64,000 nucleotides of DNA from Jaenimonas drosophilae (lineage: Eukaryota; Euglenozoa; Kinetoplastea; Trypanosomatida; Trypanosomatidae), in the NCBI GenBank assembly GCA_030849065.1, contig JASAON010001632.1:62001-126000 (forward strand), given 5' to 3'. A program made the translations under genes and the position numbers. A model generated the notes under the pieces. The model ran no database searches. It was not told the origin of the DNA and worked only from the letters and a program-made list of their open reading frames with translations. Each line of letters starts with the position of its first letter. Within the stretch, counting starts at the first letter, position 1. Below, piece after piece: positions 27,758 to 37,034 of this stretch.

Positions 27758-28909
27758 TCAAAGATGCATCTCTGCCTGCAGCTTGAGACACTGACATAGA
27801 CAGTCTTCGAAGTAGTCCTCACGGACAATGGCTTGGTACGCGTTCACAGGAACGCAGAAGGGCCTTTCCACCACTTCACCAAGGATACTGCTAGAATGCT
27901 TGTCTCGAACATCCACGATGGATCGCTCATCGCCAAGGAAGATATTGTCGTCGAAGAAAATGTTGTAGATTGGAGATGACCCAGCCACGGGGAAAACCTT
28001 GCCCCCGATGCGTCGCTCCGCAGAGCGTGCCCAGCAAGGATAGTAATCGACTAGTCCACCAACACTCGAGTCTGTGCACGAACCCAACACCTCACTGTTG
28101 AACGACTCAAATGAAATTCGCTTTGCTCGTTTGGCACCTGGAAGGCTCTCCAGTGCCTGAATGATAGCTGACTCTATTTCTTCATGGATATTTGCTGCTG
28201 TGGCGGATACAGCCGGCCCATGACAAAGAAACAGATCGTCACCATCACGATAAATGCAAGCAGTCCAGGGCTCGACCGAGGACTTCTTCATGTGCTCCAG
28301 AATGGAACCTCTGGGCTTGCATACATGGTTACCTTGCACAAAGCGCCCCCATTCCGCCATTACAGAGGCCAAGTCACTTCCAAAAGTGCGGAAGATGAGC
28401 GTAAAGGGCCAGTTAAGTTCGGACAGAGAATTTACAAGATGAAAGAAGGATGGAACAATGCTGTGGAAGGTTGGCCCGTCTCCACAGGTGAGACATTGCT
28501 TCTGCTCATCCACTAGTGAGGCATACTTGGAACCCACTTCACCTGGGCTCGTGAAGGCTCCAGTTGCCGCCCGCCGCGCTGCCGTAACCTGTTTCCACAC
28601 TGCATCCCTCTCAAGCTTTGGTAGGTCCTGCATCCCAGTGGGTTCACAAAATGTGTTGTCTACGTATTGATCATATGAAATGAGTTCACTCACATCGATG
28701 TGCTCCGGTGCCTCCTCGCCGGGACCTACCACTGCTTTCCATCCATCTCCCGTCACTAATCCCAACACATTGGCGGCAACGTTGCTGTTCAGAACGTTCT
28801 CCATGGACTTTCCTGCTGCAGCATCTACCTGGATAATGGTCTTGTTAATATCCATGTGCAGAACCAGGTGCCTCCTGGGAACCGTCTCGAAAAGAGCACG
28901 CAGAGCCAT
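27758..28909 (-). CDS. HAD-like protein, predicted phosphatase fold with variant motif I
   Basis: Encodes 383 residues from ATG at 28909; an upstream in-frame GTG is ignored. Motif I is LHMDINKTI (D20, N22, T24): the nucleophile Asp is present, but the second Asp of the usual DxDx(T/V) is Asn. Motif II is in FTLIFRTFGSDL and motif IV in YNIFFDDNIFLGD. I recall similar proteins with an LxxDxNKT or LxFDVNxT start in various protists. Asn in place of the general acid/base Asp often marks HAD enzymes that are slow phosphatases or that act in other phosphoryl transfers, so activity is uncertain. The middle third (about 80-170) is a cap-like insertion. Confidence 0.82.
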   Translation of the reverse strand: MALRALFETVPRRHLVLHMDINKTIIQVDAAAGKSMENVLNSNVAANVLGLVTGDGWKAVVGPGEEAPEHIDVSELISYDQYVDNTFCEPTGMQDLPKLERDAVWKQVTAARRAATGAFTSPGEVGSKYASLVDEQKQCLTCGDGPTFHSIVPSFFHLVNSLSELNWPFTLIFRTFGSDLASVMAEWGRFVQGNHVCKPRGSILEHMKKSSVEPWTACIYRDGDDLFLCHGPAVSATAANIHEEIESAIIQALESLPGAKRAKRISFESFNSEVLGSCTDSSVGGLVDYYPCWARSAERRIGGKVFPVAGSSPIYNIFFDDNIFLGDERSIVDVRDKHSSSILGEVVERPFCVPVNAYQAIVREDYFEDCLCQCLKLQAEMHL

Positions 28910-29040
28910 AGCTGCGTTCTTAAACACGAGAGAGAAGAGGGCAGAAGACTTGGCGCTTTAGGTCCACAGATGAGGAACACAGTTCAGCTTCTGGAGATGA
29001 TCTAGGAGATGCCAATTGCAATATCACAAGCTGTTTGGTA

Positions 29041-29676
29041 TTACCAAACCAGATCAAATAGGCGTTGAACCCTGTCTTGAACTCGGAAGATGTGAATTCC
29101 AGTGATTCTCGGAAACACAACTATGAAATACCACGCAATATGACCAACTAACATCGATGTGATCCCCAACGTTACGGCACCGTCAGATTTGTAGCCCATG
29201 AGTACTAGCATCGATAGTGGGACAACCCACATGGGTACTTCGACAGCCCACATCATCACAGCGCGGTTGTCAGGGGCTAACCGACAGAACAGGTATAACA
29301 ACGCAGTGATAGATGGGTAAGCCATGAATGGTGTGTCGAACACTTGCATCATTCGCAGCACAACGAGGCTTCCATTGATGAACAGTAAGACGAACAGGTA
29401 GTCTAAAGGACGATTGCCGAATGATTGCTCTTCAATCATGCTACTAATCGCATACATAGTTTGAATTTGAAAGAAGCTGCGCATGTTGAAATCCCCATGG
29501 AACAAGAAGCTTGATACCAAACGCCAATACTGCTTGTGATCCAGCACAAATGAAGGGACCAGCATCATCTGAAATGAGTTTACGATGCCGCATGCCGTGA
29601 GGATAAGAACTACGATGGTAAGGGAAACAAGACCTGTTGTCACAGGAGGACCACGTAGTGCATGAAGCCGTTCCAT
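29041..29676 (-). CDS. Derlin, ER-associated degradation membrane protein
   Basis: Encodes 211 residues from ATG at 29676; the three codons upstream begin with TTG. Derlins are inactive rhomboid relatives that help move misfolded proteins out of the ER to p97. The start has the family pattern PPVTTGLVSLTI, and residues about 45-80 contain QYWRLVSSFLFHGDFNMRSF, typical derlin WR-L loop text. Further membrane helices follow in the expected number (five to six). The C-terminal segment FPRITGIHIFRVQDRVQRLF is short, and I do not see a clear SHP p97-binding box. Relevant to the PUB-bearing proteins in this window, though not next to them functionally by necessity. Confidence 0.9.
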   Translation of the reverse strand: MERLHALRGPPVTTGLVSLTIVVLILTACGIVNSFQMMLVPSFVLDHKQYWRLVSSFLFHGDFNMRSFFQIQTMYAISSMIEEQSFGNRPLDYLFVLLFINGSLVVLRMMQVFDTPFMAYPSITALLYLFCRLAPDNRAVMMWAVEVPMWVVPLSMLVLMGYKSDGAVTLGITSMLVGHIAWYFIVVFPRITGIHIFRVQDRVQRLFDLVW

Positions 29677-29876
29677 TAGCAACAAGTATTCGTCACAACC
29701 TCTATGGCGACAGCTAGAGTAAAGCAGTTAATGTATTTCTCCATGTGAGAAAACAAAAATGACAAAAGTGAAGGAAGGTATCGTAGGTGGACCTGAAGAG
29801 GGCAGACAATGAGGACAAATTGAAATAACCGTTGATGCAAATGAAATATGAATGGGCATGTGTACGTGTGCGACCC

Positions 29877-30449
29877 TCAGTAGCCACTGAGAATGACGCC
29901 AATAATGCTACTAATGCAGCATACGGTGTCCAGCATAGCCCATGCGGAGATGAGGACGAAAGCAGAGTAGAATGCGGTCACAAACGTCAGCAGACAGCTT
30001 GCCGAGCTGTGAATATGCCTGAGTCGAATGCTGGCCATGGAGCGCGAAGCCAAACCGCCAGTGAAAAGTGCCAGCGCCACATAAACTGCTCGTCGACAGT
30101 GGATATCCACTCGAACGGAAACCTCCGATGCTGGTGGAGTTGTCACGGAGGAGTCGCCGTTTGTCGAAGGCACAATAGACACCATGGATAGAAGTGCTAC
30201 GCAACATAACAATGCACAGTGCAATTTCAGCCAGGCATGATAGGTTCGCTCGGAAGCGTGGATAATCCGCAGAACACTTCTTCTTCTGTCTGGTGCCATA
30301 GATGCTAACTGCCTAATACCTTCCAAAATAAAGCCATGATATTTGCCTTGCAACTCTTCCAATGTCCTGGCCTCGTCATTTGTAAGTTCACGAGTCTGCT
30401 TTATTGAAGTGAGTTCTTCAAGAATTCTTTCATCTTCTCGAGTGTACAT
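29877..30449 (-). CDS. Small polytopic membrane protein, unrecognised
   Basis: Encodes 190 residues. The N-terminal 50 residues are charged and helical (REDERILEELTSIKQTRELT). They are followed by three or four hydrophobic segments at about 75-95, 120-140 and 150-190, the last running to the C-terminus IIGVILSGY. A Ser/Thr/Pro loop separates the first two. I recognise no motif. The coding direction and the spacing to derlin (200 bases) and DCAF1 (164 bases) fit the array, which is the main support besides the hydrophobic pattern. Confidence 0.75.
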   Translation of the reverse strand: MYTREDERILEELTSIKQTRELTNDEARTLEELQGKYHGFILEGIRQLASMAPDRRRSVLRIIHASERTYHAWLKLHCALLCCVALLSMVSIVPSTNGDSSVTTPPASEVSVRVDIHCRRAVYVALALFTGGLASRSMASIRLRHIHSSASCLLTFVTAFYSAFVLISAWAMLDTVCCISSIIGVILSGY

Positions 30450-30613
30450 ACCTACCTAATTCAGTCGTAAGAAAGTGCAGTCGACAGAAGATTTATCACA
30501 CACCAGAATGTTATATCTTGTTCTCCCACTGGGATTGGCTTTGGAGGAGGAGAGACAACAAATTAATCCGACGTTTGGTAAGCGTTTGTCGACCCATCAT
30601 CGCTTTTCGAACG

Positions 30614-33600
30614 CTAGGTTGAGTTATTCGACTGGGTCTCGCTGTCTGCACTCACATCAGTGGACTCCTCAATCTCCTCGGAGCTTCCTTCATGTTCCGC
30701 AAGCTCGGCAAAATCATCATTTTCGGTATTGATGCTCTCTTCATCCTCAAAATTGCTCTGATCATCGTGATCATCCTCATTACTGTCATCGCTACTTGAG
30801 GAAATCGAGCCATCATCTCCAGATGACCAATCCTCAGAGTCATCGCCTTCATCTACTTCGCTTTCTGGTTCGTCTGGAGCGACGGGAGAGGCAAAGGCAC
30901 CAACATCGGGAAACGGGCCGGACGATGTGCTAAAAAATCGTATCACAGACTCGATATCCTGATCAAGAATGGCAGCACAATATCGGTCAGATGGATCCAA
31001 TGCAAATGCCTTGAAAGGAGGATGGACTTCCTCAGAGAAGATAGGCTCGAAGGAATAGCTATCAACAGCTGACACAATTGGATTCGCGGTGTTGGTTGAC
31101 GAGGACGCTTCGCGGAAACTGTAGATTGCTCTACCAATTCGGTTCACATGAAAGCTACTCGCTTTCTGGAACGTTGGCACAGTCTGAACCATCTTCATTG
31201 TTCGCATATCCCAAACCTTTTCATCAATGATTACCAACGGCAGGTACGGATGAAATGTGCTGGCGAAAGATTCTGTGATTCTATCAAAGCGCACGATGGG
31301 TGAATCACTGCATCTTATGTCCCACAGCACAGCATCATTCAGAATAAGCTGAGAGGTACCGTCAAAGAGCGCAATGTTATCGGAATTGTCACCATGCCAA
31401 ACTGGATCGATAAACTGCCGTAGCTCCTGTTGAGTGCCGAGATCAAACAGCCGGCAGCTATGTTCTTCACAGGTTCCCAATAGCAAGGAGCTATCATGTG
31501 AAAACCTCACCGTGCGACACTCTGGGAGCTCGCATCGAATTACTGGAAGACTGTTTCGTGGCATGATCTTTACTTTTCGCGCATCGTTCACCGCAGCAAT
31601 TAGATCTCCTGAGTCTGACACCACGAGTGAACTGATGCTCTCATTCTCAAAAACCAAGTGCTGCTCGATCAACTTGTCCTCCGATGGTTCCTCAGGAAAT
31701 GTGTCAAACAGTGCAATCGCGCCTTCGGATGTTCCAATGATGATTGTGTCGCCGTCGTCACAAAATGCAATACACTCACCCTGCAACCCTTCTCCAGTTC
31801 CAGTGATATCAAACATGAAAGCCGGATTTCGGTAAATCATGCAACTTTCGTTTGTTCTAAATCGCAGGTGTGGGCTCGGGCACATTTTCCGCGTCAGTAG
31901 ACGATTGAAGAGATTTCTGGTCTCGTCTGCTGGAGCAGGAGGTGGAATGTAAACGTGCTTCTTTGTCAAGTCGAACAGTGGAAGGGTTTCAATGGGGTTG
32001 GGACAGTTTTCTTGTCGAAGTCGAAGATACGACCGGACAATGGAATCCAAATCGAGGGAAGGATCGCTTCGCGACTTTACCCCCTCGCTTCCAACCTGCA
32101 GGTTACTTTCTTCCAGAAGTTTTTCAGCTGACTCGAACAATCCTTCGGATTCGAGATGATCGGCAATCAGGCGTAAAAGAGATTCTCTTGAGTAGTCCAC
32201 TTCTGCTCGTCCAACAATCGCCTGTCGCTGCTCAATTTCCATAGGATCCAAAGGCGCCTTCACCACATCCGAGGTTAGATCAAACCGAGCTTCTCTACGA
32301 ATAAGAGTTTGAATGTTATCCATGAAACGGCCGGCTGGATCTAGCTCAGCGTGAAGCTTGCGTGGTCCCATCATCGATACATACTCTCTTTGCAAAGAAA
32401 TATATTCCTTCTGCACCGAGCTATATTGATGAAGAAGCTCCTGTGCCACACGGTGGACGCCAAGAGCTTCGAATAGTGAAAAAGTGTCTCCAAATCGTCG
32501 AAGTGTAACCATCAGCTGCACTGCTCTCGCGATGACTGGAAAGTAATTGCGCTTTGCAGACATCGGGGCGTCTTTCTTAATGTTCAGCACTTCCAGTAGT
32601 GTTCTTACACCGTCACTAGCCCGGAAAGCCGCACAAGAGGTATTGAATTTACTTACTGCTGCCTCATCGCTGACATCAAGCGGGGGTGTTGTAATATTGA
32701 TGAGGATCTGAAGTGCTGCAATGACACACGGTAGCAAATGCGTTTCACGAAACGCATTGCCTTTTCGATACGTCACAGAGAGATCATTAACAACAACAAT
32801 GAGCTGAGCAATGCCAGAGTCGTTAGACCTGGGCTCCGCGATCATCGGCCTAATATACGGCACAACAGTGAGAACGCAAAGTGCCTGCAATGACGCTGTG
32901 AGCAGCTCCCACCGACTCTGAACAAAATAGTAGTTTGTGCACCGCAACAATAGCGAATGAAAGCCTTTATCAATGAGTGCTTGCACAGCCAGCACGCGTT
33001 CAGGCGCAAGGAGACTTTGAACGTTATCTGCTGATATGTCAGGAAGTGCAGGCGAAGGGGCAGATAGCAATCCAAGAACTGCATCAACTGTAGCTGGGTC
33101 CCTCGGCAGTGACATGTTCGGTGAGGACTTCGTAACCAGAGTGGACAAAACCCTGTGCTTGCGGAAAACCACTTTCGTTGACAGCATCAAATGGGATATC
33201 AGGTATATATTCATGCACTTCAGGGAAATCAACTGAAGTGCCGCAGATGAAATGTCAAACTGTTCTTCAGATATTTTCAGGAGTCGCTCCAGAAGTTCAA
33301 TTGTTTTTGTAGGCCCATCTGATTCATCAAAGAAATTCAGTGCTCGTGGGAAGCTCAGCACATGATAGAGAAACGCACCGACACTACCTTGAACATCGGC
33401 GCTCGAGCTGAGCTGCCAATGATGAACAACGAATTTCATAATGGGTAGAAAGTAATTTTCATACCTCCTCAGAACTTCTTCAAAGACAGCTACTTTCGCA
33501 ATATGTGACAGGACAATTCCGCACCCGTAAATTGTCGATACATCCATCGGACCTTCAATAATTCTTAGAATCCTTCCAACACCGTCTCCGTCTAGAAAGA

Positions 33601-35383
33601 GCAAGGCAAGCTTTCTGTGCCCCAGTAGAGCGTTCAAGACCCATCCAACGCGAGCAATGAGCTCACGATCCTCGCGAAACGAACGTTTCTGTGCCCGAAG
33701 ATCCATATCCCACGAAAGAAAATCCGCAAGCTTTTCCTCATCGACTGCCCCATCTTCTTCAAACACTGCAAGCCTTCTTTTTTCGCGGAGGTCAGCGTCG
33801 TCGTTCGCTTCTTCATTCGCAGCAAAGGAAGCTGCGAGATTAGTTGAATCGAGCACGTGCGTAATTGACTCCAAGGTTTGAAATTGCAGAACTGGGACAA
33901 TTGTTTCCCTCTGCTGACAAAGGACACCAACAACGGCGCAGATAAGGAGAAACTCCTGAAGGGCAAGGCCTTCTGAATCAGTTTGCATTGTCTTCGACAA
34001 CAAAAACCTCTCCCATGAAACAACTTCGCAATGTGGAGACTTGAAAGAGTACCTGAATAGGTGCTCTTCGGCAGAGTCAGCGTGAACGGTGTCGATGCTG
34101 GGAACCCACTTTATAACAACCTCATCGTTGCTAGTAAGCCCAATAACTTCTCCAAAATCGCAGTTCTTTCCTTGGTGGTCATTCTTCCAGCCAGGACCTC
34201 TACCGACTTTTTCCCCAACATATGGGGACCAATCATCATAATCATGTGAATTAAATGGATTTTCGATACCTCGCCACTTTCGTTTTGACGGTGAGCTTCC
34301 ACGGCCATGTACTCGCTTGCGTGAATCTTGAGGTGGCGATTGAAAAGTATCGACTCCAGGAGGTACGGGAAGGGGAGAGCATAATGGACTTGACGAGAGT
34401 TCCTGATTTGGTTCAACTAACGCTGCAATGGGACTTCGGGAAACCGGTGAAGTTCCAGAAGAAGCTCTGACGGAGCCAACTCGGGAACTGCTCCGAATAG
34501 CCGCGGAGCGGTACCGATGGGGAGATGATCTCAAATCATTCTTCCCAGGTTCCTTATCTTCGGGATAGCCAAAGATTTTGTGAACCAAGTGTCGCAGGCG
34601 TTGAAGCAGGATCTTCGGAATGTGCTGAGCAAGAGCTTCAGCTGTAGCTTGGTCGTCTTGATCCAGCATACTAAACATTAGCGAGAGCGGAATAAGTCGC
34701 TTTCTCCGTGCAGGCTCCGAGGCCACTGTCTTGCAAAGATCAAACATGGCGATTGGATCGAGAAAGCTCTCTCGTGAACCCTCAACAACCAGAAGACCAC
34801 AGTTTGTAGCTATTAGTTGGGTAGTCACCATGCTACTGTAGTATCTCTGCAGAATTGCCGAAGCTTCCTCAGATATGTTTTCATCATCGAGGGGCCGACG
34901 CTCGTAGGAGAAATCAATGATTTCACCCAGAATATCACAGAACTTTGTGTTTCTGTGTATGGCATGCGTCAGCGACTCAAATGGCACTCGGTCTTCCATG
35001 TTTAAGCTTTGGGTATAAAGGTCAGCACAATGCTCATGCTCATCGTTAAGAAGCCGCAGAAGTCTTGCCCAAAGAAAGTGAAAGAGTTCCAGAAGATCAA
35101 ATAAGCGAGCCTTACTGTCGGAAAGCTGTTTTTGTGAGCTATCGATTCTATCATTTGGCCACTTTTCAATAGTTTCTTTGGACTCTTTCAGTAGCTTCGA
35201 GGCTCGTACGATGCGTTTGATGAGAGACTTTACCAATGGGAGTGAAGGACTTGACATTACCACTTCTTCCTCTTCGTCTTCATCTGTGTGCTGATCATCA
35301 GCAATTGGAATCAATGGGATACCATTTTCCTCATCTGATGGTGAGTAATTTTCAAACTCAGGGGGAAGGGTCCATTGAGGCAT
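30614..35383 (-). CDS. DCAF1: DCAF1/VprBP homologue (CRL4 substrate receptor)
   Basis: Encodes 1589 residues from ATG at 35383; an upstream TTG frame adds 12 residues. DCAF1 is the large receptor of the DDB1-CUL4 ubiquitin ligase. Seen: an armadillo-like helical N-terminal half (to about 1000), a LisH motif near 1058-1085 (LLRLIADHLESEGLFESAEK), a WD40 domain from about 1180 to 1500 and a very acidic C-terminal tail (about 1505-1580). Two DWD boxes that contact DDB1 are conserved: VLWDIR near 1348 and KVWDMR near 1389, with text between and around them matching animal DCAF1 (FHPYLPLVI, TVPTF). The acidic tail is also a family trait. Codon use is less G/C-biased than in the ribosomal genes. 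Confidence 0.93.
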   Translation of the reverse strand: MPQWTLPPEFENYSPSDEENGIPLIPIADDQHTDEDEEEEVVMSSPSLPLVKSLIKRIVRASKLLKESKETIEKWPNDRIDSSQKQLSDSKARLFDLLELFHFLWARLLRLLNDEHEHCADLYTQSLNMEDRVPFESLTHAIHRNTKFCDILGEIIDFSYERRPLDDENISEEASAILQRYYSSMVTTQLIATNCGLLVVEGSRESFLDPIAMFDLCKTVASEPARRKRLIPLSLMFSMLDQDDQATAEALAQHIPKILLQRLRHLVHKIFGYPEDKEPGKNDLRSSPHRYRSAAIRSSSRVGSVRASSGTSPVSRSPIAALVEPNQELSSSPLCSPLPVPPGVDTFQSPPQDSRKRVHGRGSSPSKRKWRGIENPFNSHDYDDWSPYVGEKVGRGPGWKNDHQGKNCDFGEVIGLTSNDEVVIKWVPSIDTVHADSAEEHLFRYSFKSPHCEVVSWERFLLSKTMQTDSEGLALQEFLLICAVVGVLCQQRETIVPVLQFQTLESITHVLDSTNLAASFAANEEANDDADLREKRRLAVFEEDGAVDEEKLADFLSWDMDLRAQKRSFREDRELIARVGWVLNALLGHRKLALLFLDGDGVGRILRIIEGPMDVSTIYGCGIVLSHIAKVAVFEEVLRRYENYFLPIMKFVVHHWQLSSSADVQGSVGAFLYHVLSFPRALNFFDESDGPTKTIELLERLLKISEEQFDISSAALQLISLKCMNIYLISHLMLSTKVVFRKHRVLSTLVTKSSPNMSLPRDPATVDAVLGLLSAPSPALPDISADNVQSLLAPERVLAVQALIDKGFHSLLLRCTNYYFVQSRWELLTASLQALCVLTVVPYIRPMIAEPRSNDSGIAQLIVVVNDLSVTYRKGNAFRETHLLPCVIAALQILINITTPPLDVSDEAAVSKFNTSCAAFRASDGVRTLLEVLNIKKDAPMSAKRNYFPVIARAVQLMVTLRRFGDTFSLFEALGVHRVAQELLHQYSSVQKEYISLQREYVSMMGPRKLHAELDPAGRFMDNIQTLIRREARFDLTSDVVKAPLDPMEIEQRQAIVGRAEVDYSRESLLRLIADHLESEGLFESAEKLLEESNLQVGSEGVKSRSDPSLDLDSIVRSYLRLRQENCPNPIETLPLFDLTKKHVYIPPPAPADETRNLFNRLLTRKMCPSPHLRFRTNESCMIYRNPAFMFDITGTGEGLQGECIAFCDDGDTIIIGTSEGAIALFDTFPEEPSEDKLIEQHLVFENESISSLVVSDSGDLIAAVNDARKVKIMPRNSLPVIRCELPECRTVRFSHDSSLLLGTCEEHSCRLFDLGTQQELRQFIDPVWHGDNSDNIALFDGTSQLILNDAVLWDIRCSDSPIVRFDRITESFASTFHPYLPLVIIDEKVWDMRTMKMVQTVPTFQKASSFHVNRIGRAIYSFREASSSTNTANPIVSAVDSYSFEPIFSEEVHPPFKAFALDPSDRYCAAILDQDIESVIRFFSTSSGPFPDVGAFASPVAPDEPESEVDEGDDSEDWSSGDDGSISSSSDDSNEDDHDDQSNFEDEESINTENDDFAELAEHEGSSEEIEESTDVSADSETQSNNST

Positions 35384-35521
35384 TGCTACTACTACTTGGA
35401 TATTGTTGGAGTTATTCAAAAACGAAGAGGTTGAAGAAGAGAATTATTCCCATTGTTTTTCATAGCACTGAAAACAGTCCCTGACCGAAATACTGCAGAT
35501 AATTTGTGAGTTGCTTTCTCA

Positions 35522-36445
35522 TTATTCACGACCTACGCGCTTGCCATAAATAAAGAACGGTGCTTCGTCGTTCCAATCAGCTGAAAAGTGAGCAGCTGAG
35601 ACGAGCTTTAAGGAGGAATCGCGCAGTTTTGCTTCACTTAGTTTTCTGGATGTAATTACGCATTGGATCGATGGAACTGACGCGACAACTTCAGAGAAGC
35701 GCTCCATTAAGTTGTCATCAAACATCCATGAGTGTGAAAAAACAACATTGACCATTTGCTTGTCCAGAAGGGTAGCACAGTCGACTAAGTCCATTTCGTA
35801 CCAAAGAGCTTCCTTTCCAGCAAAAACATCTGGGTAGTATTGCTTCGCATTTTGAGTTGCTTGTTGAGACGCACGGATTCTTGAGGGAATTACGTCCACC
35901 CCCACCGTTTTTTCGCAGTGGGTCTCCGCTAGCACTTGCAGACAGACATTACCCACACCACTTCCAATATCGCAGAATACGATAGACTTTTCCAACTCTG
36001 GGAAACAAGTGTCGTGCTTCACAAGCACACCAGTACCAGTATCAGCACCAGCTTTCAAAACAGGCAAAATGGCACGGGTCCACATTTGGCGCACACCATT
36101 GCAATCCACAATTCCAATTTGCGCAAAAACTGTGGGCTGAACCGTTATGTGTTCCTCGCCCAAATCCAACTCCCCTCTTTCTTCATACTCGGAGGAGAGA
36201 TCTTTGTAAATTACTCGCTGAATGTCATCAAATTTTGTTCGAAGCTGCGATATACCGTAAGGCACATAGCTGGCTTTGATCGTGTGACTTCGATATGAGT
36301 TCATTGAAGTTGCGATTCCTCCAACCACAATTCCCCCAGCGATACCCTTCATCACCAATCGAAATACTTTGGGTTTTAGGACGATATTCAGCCCCACTAT
36401 AGAACCTGCCATTGCCGCACCGAACAGTAGGAGGTTGGACGCCAT
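35522..36445 (-). CDS. DOT1-like class I SAM methyltransferase with N-terminal membrane segments
   Basis: Encodes 307 residues. The SAM site DIGSGVGNVCLQV (about 158-170) has the DOT1-type DxGxGxG text. It is followed by VGVDVIPSRI (second strand, acidic end), a VNVVFSHSWMFDDNLMERF segment where DOT1 enzymes have NNFAF...L..RF, and VITSRKL (family IVSSK). Trypanosomes have nuclear DOT1A and DOT1B that methylate histone H3 K76. This one differs: residues 4-23 and about 33-48 are hydrophobic and Gly-rich (LLLFGAAMAGSIVGLNIVL, then GIAGGIVVGGIA), suggesting one or two membrane passes, and the VYGE motif of DOT1 is not seen. I infer a membrane-bound, possibly mitochondrial, protein-lysine methyltransferase. 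First gene of the minus array, beside the strand switch. Confidence 0.82.
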   Translation of the reverse strand: MASNLLLFGAAMAGSIVGLNIVLKPKVFRLVMKGIAGGIVVGGIATSMNSYRSHTIKASYVPYGISQLRTKFDDIQRVIYKDLSSEYEERGELDLGEEHITVQPTVFAQIGIVDCNGVRQMWTRAILPVLKAGADTGTGVLVKHDTCFPELEKSIVFCDIGSGVGNVCLQVLAETHCEKTVGVDVIPSRIRASQQATQNAKQYYPDVFAGKEALWYEMDLVDCATLLDKQMVNVVFSHSWMFDDNLMERFSEVVASVPSIQCVITSRKLSEAKLRDSSLKLVSAAHFSADWNDEAPFFIYGKRVGRE

Positions 36446-37034
36446 TCGGAGCCTGGGGTGTCCTTGTCTAAATGTAGACCTGTAGACCTATGGTTCTAGG
36501 AAGATTTGCGGAGAGGGGGGGGATCGTCATATGAACTAGGCACTTCCTCGTATTTCATTGATTTGCCCGCAATCATGCCCAAGCTTAAAGATAGGGCATT
36601 CGCGCTGCAAGGTGTGCCCGCTGCCGTCCGGGGGGGGGGTGAGGTGATGGCTTCCCTTCGCTTCCTCTCACGGTTTGCGCTTTGACTTGCGGGGCCTGCG
36701 CGGGGGGGGAATGAATTTTGACCATGCTCTCTTTTTTTGTTTGCCTGATTGTGCGCTGGGGGGGATTTAGTGAGGCGCGCCGCACATCGCTACGGCGGGT
36801 GGGATTTGCTGCTTCACTTTTTCCATCGTGACATTTGTAATTCAGTGCCTTTGTGTGCCACTGCGTGTTTGTGGTGTAATTTACTGACCCCTCTTAGAAA
36901 ACCTGAGTATGTGGGTTGTGCCTCCAAACAACCCGCAGCACACTGATCAACACTGTGAGATGTGAGAGTGACATGCGGCGCTGCCTCATTTTCCCCCTCA
37001 CACTTGTTTTCTTGTAAGTGAAGCAAGTGAGTCA
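36446..37034. promoter_or_regulatory. Divergent strand-switch region, likely RNA polymerase II start region
   Basis: Left neighbour starts at 36445 on the minus strand and right neighbour at 37035 on the plus strand. In trypanosomatids such divergent regions are where polycistronic transcription begins in both directions. It contains four long G-runs, all on the plus strand, at 36515-36522 (8), 36630-36639 (10), 36702-36709 (8) and 36758-36764 (7). A tandem pair of TGTAGACC lies at 36473-36488. No TATA box or tRNA was recognised. Bases 36990-37015 contain a pyrimidine stretch that could be the acceptor tract of MDP-1. Confidence 0.8.

Noticed and set aside
35522..36445. Naming the gene DOT1A or DOT1B
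   Set aside because: Hydrophobic N-terminus and missing VYGE motif differ from the nuclear histone methyltransferases.
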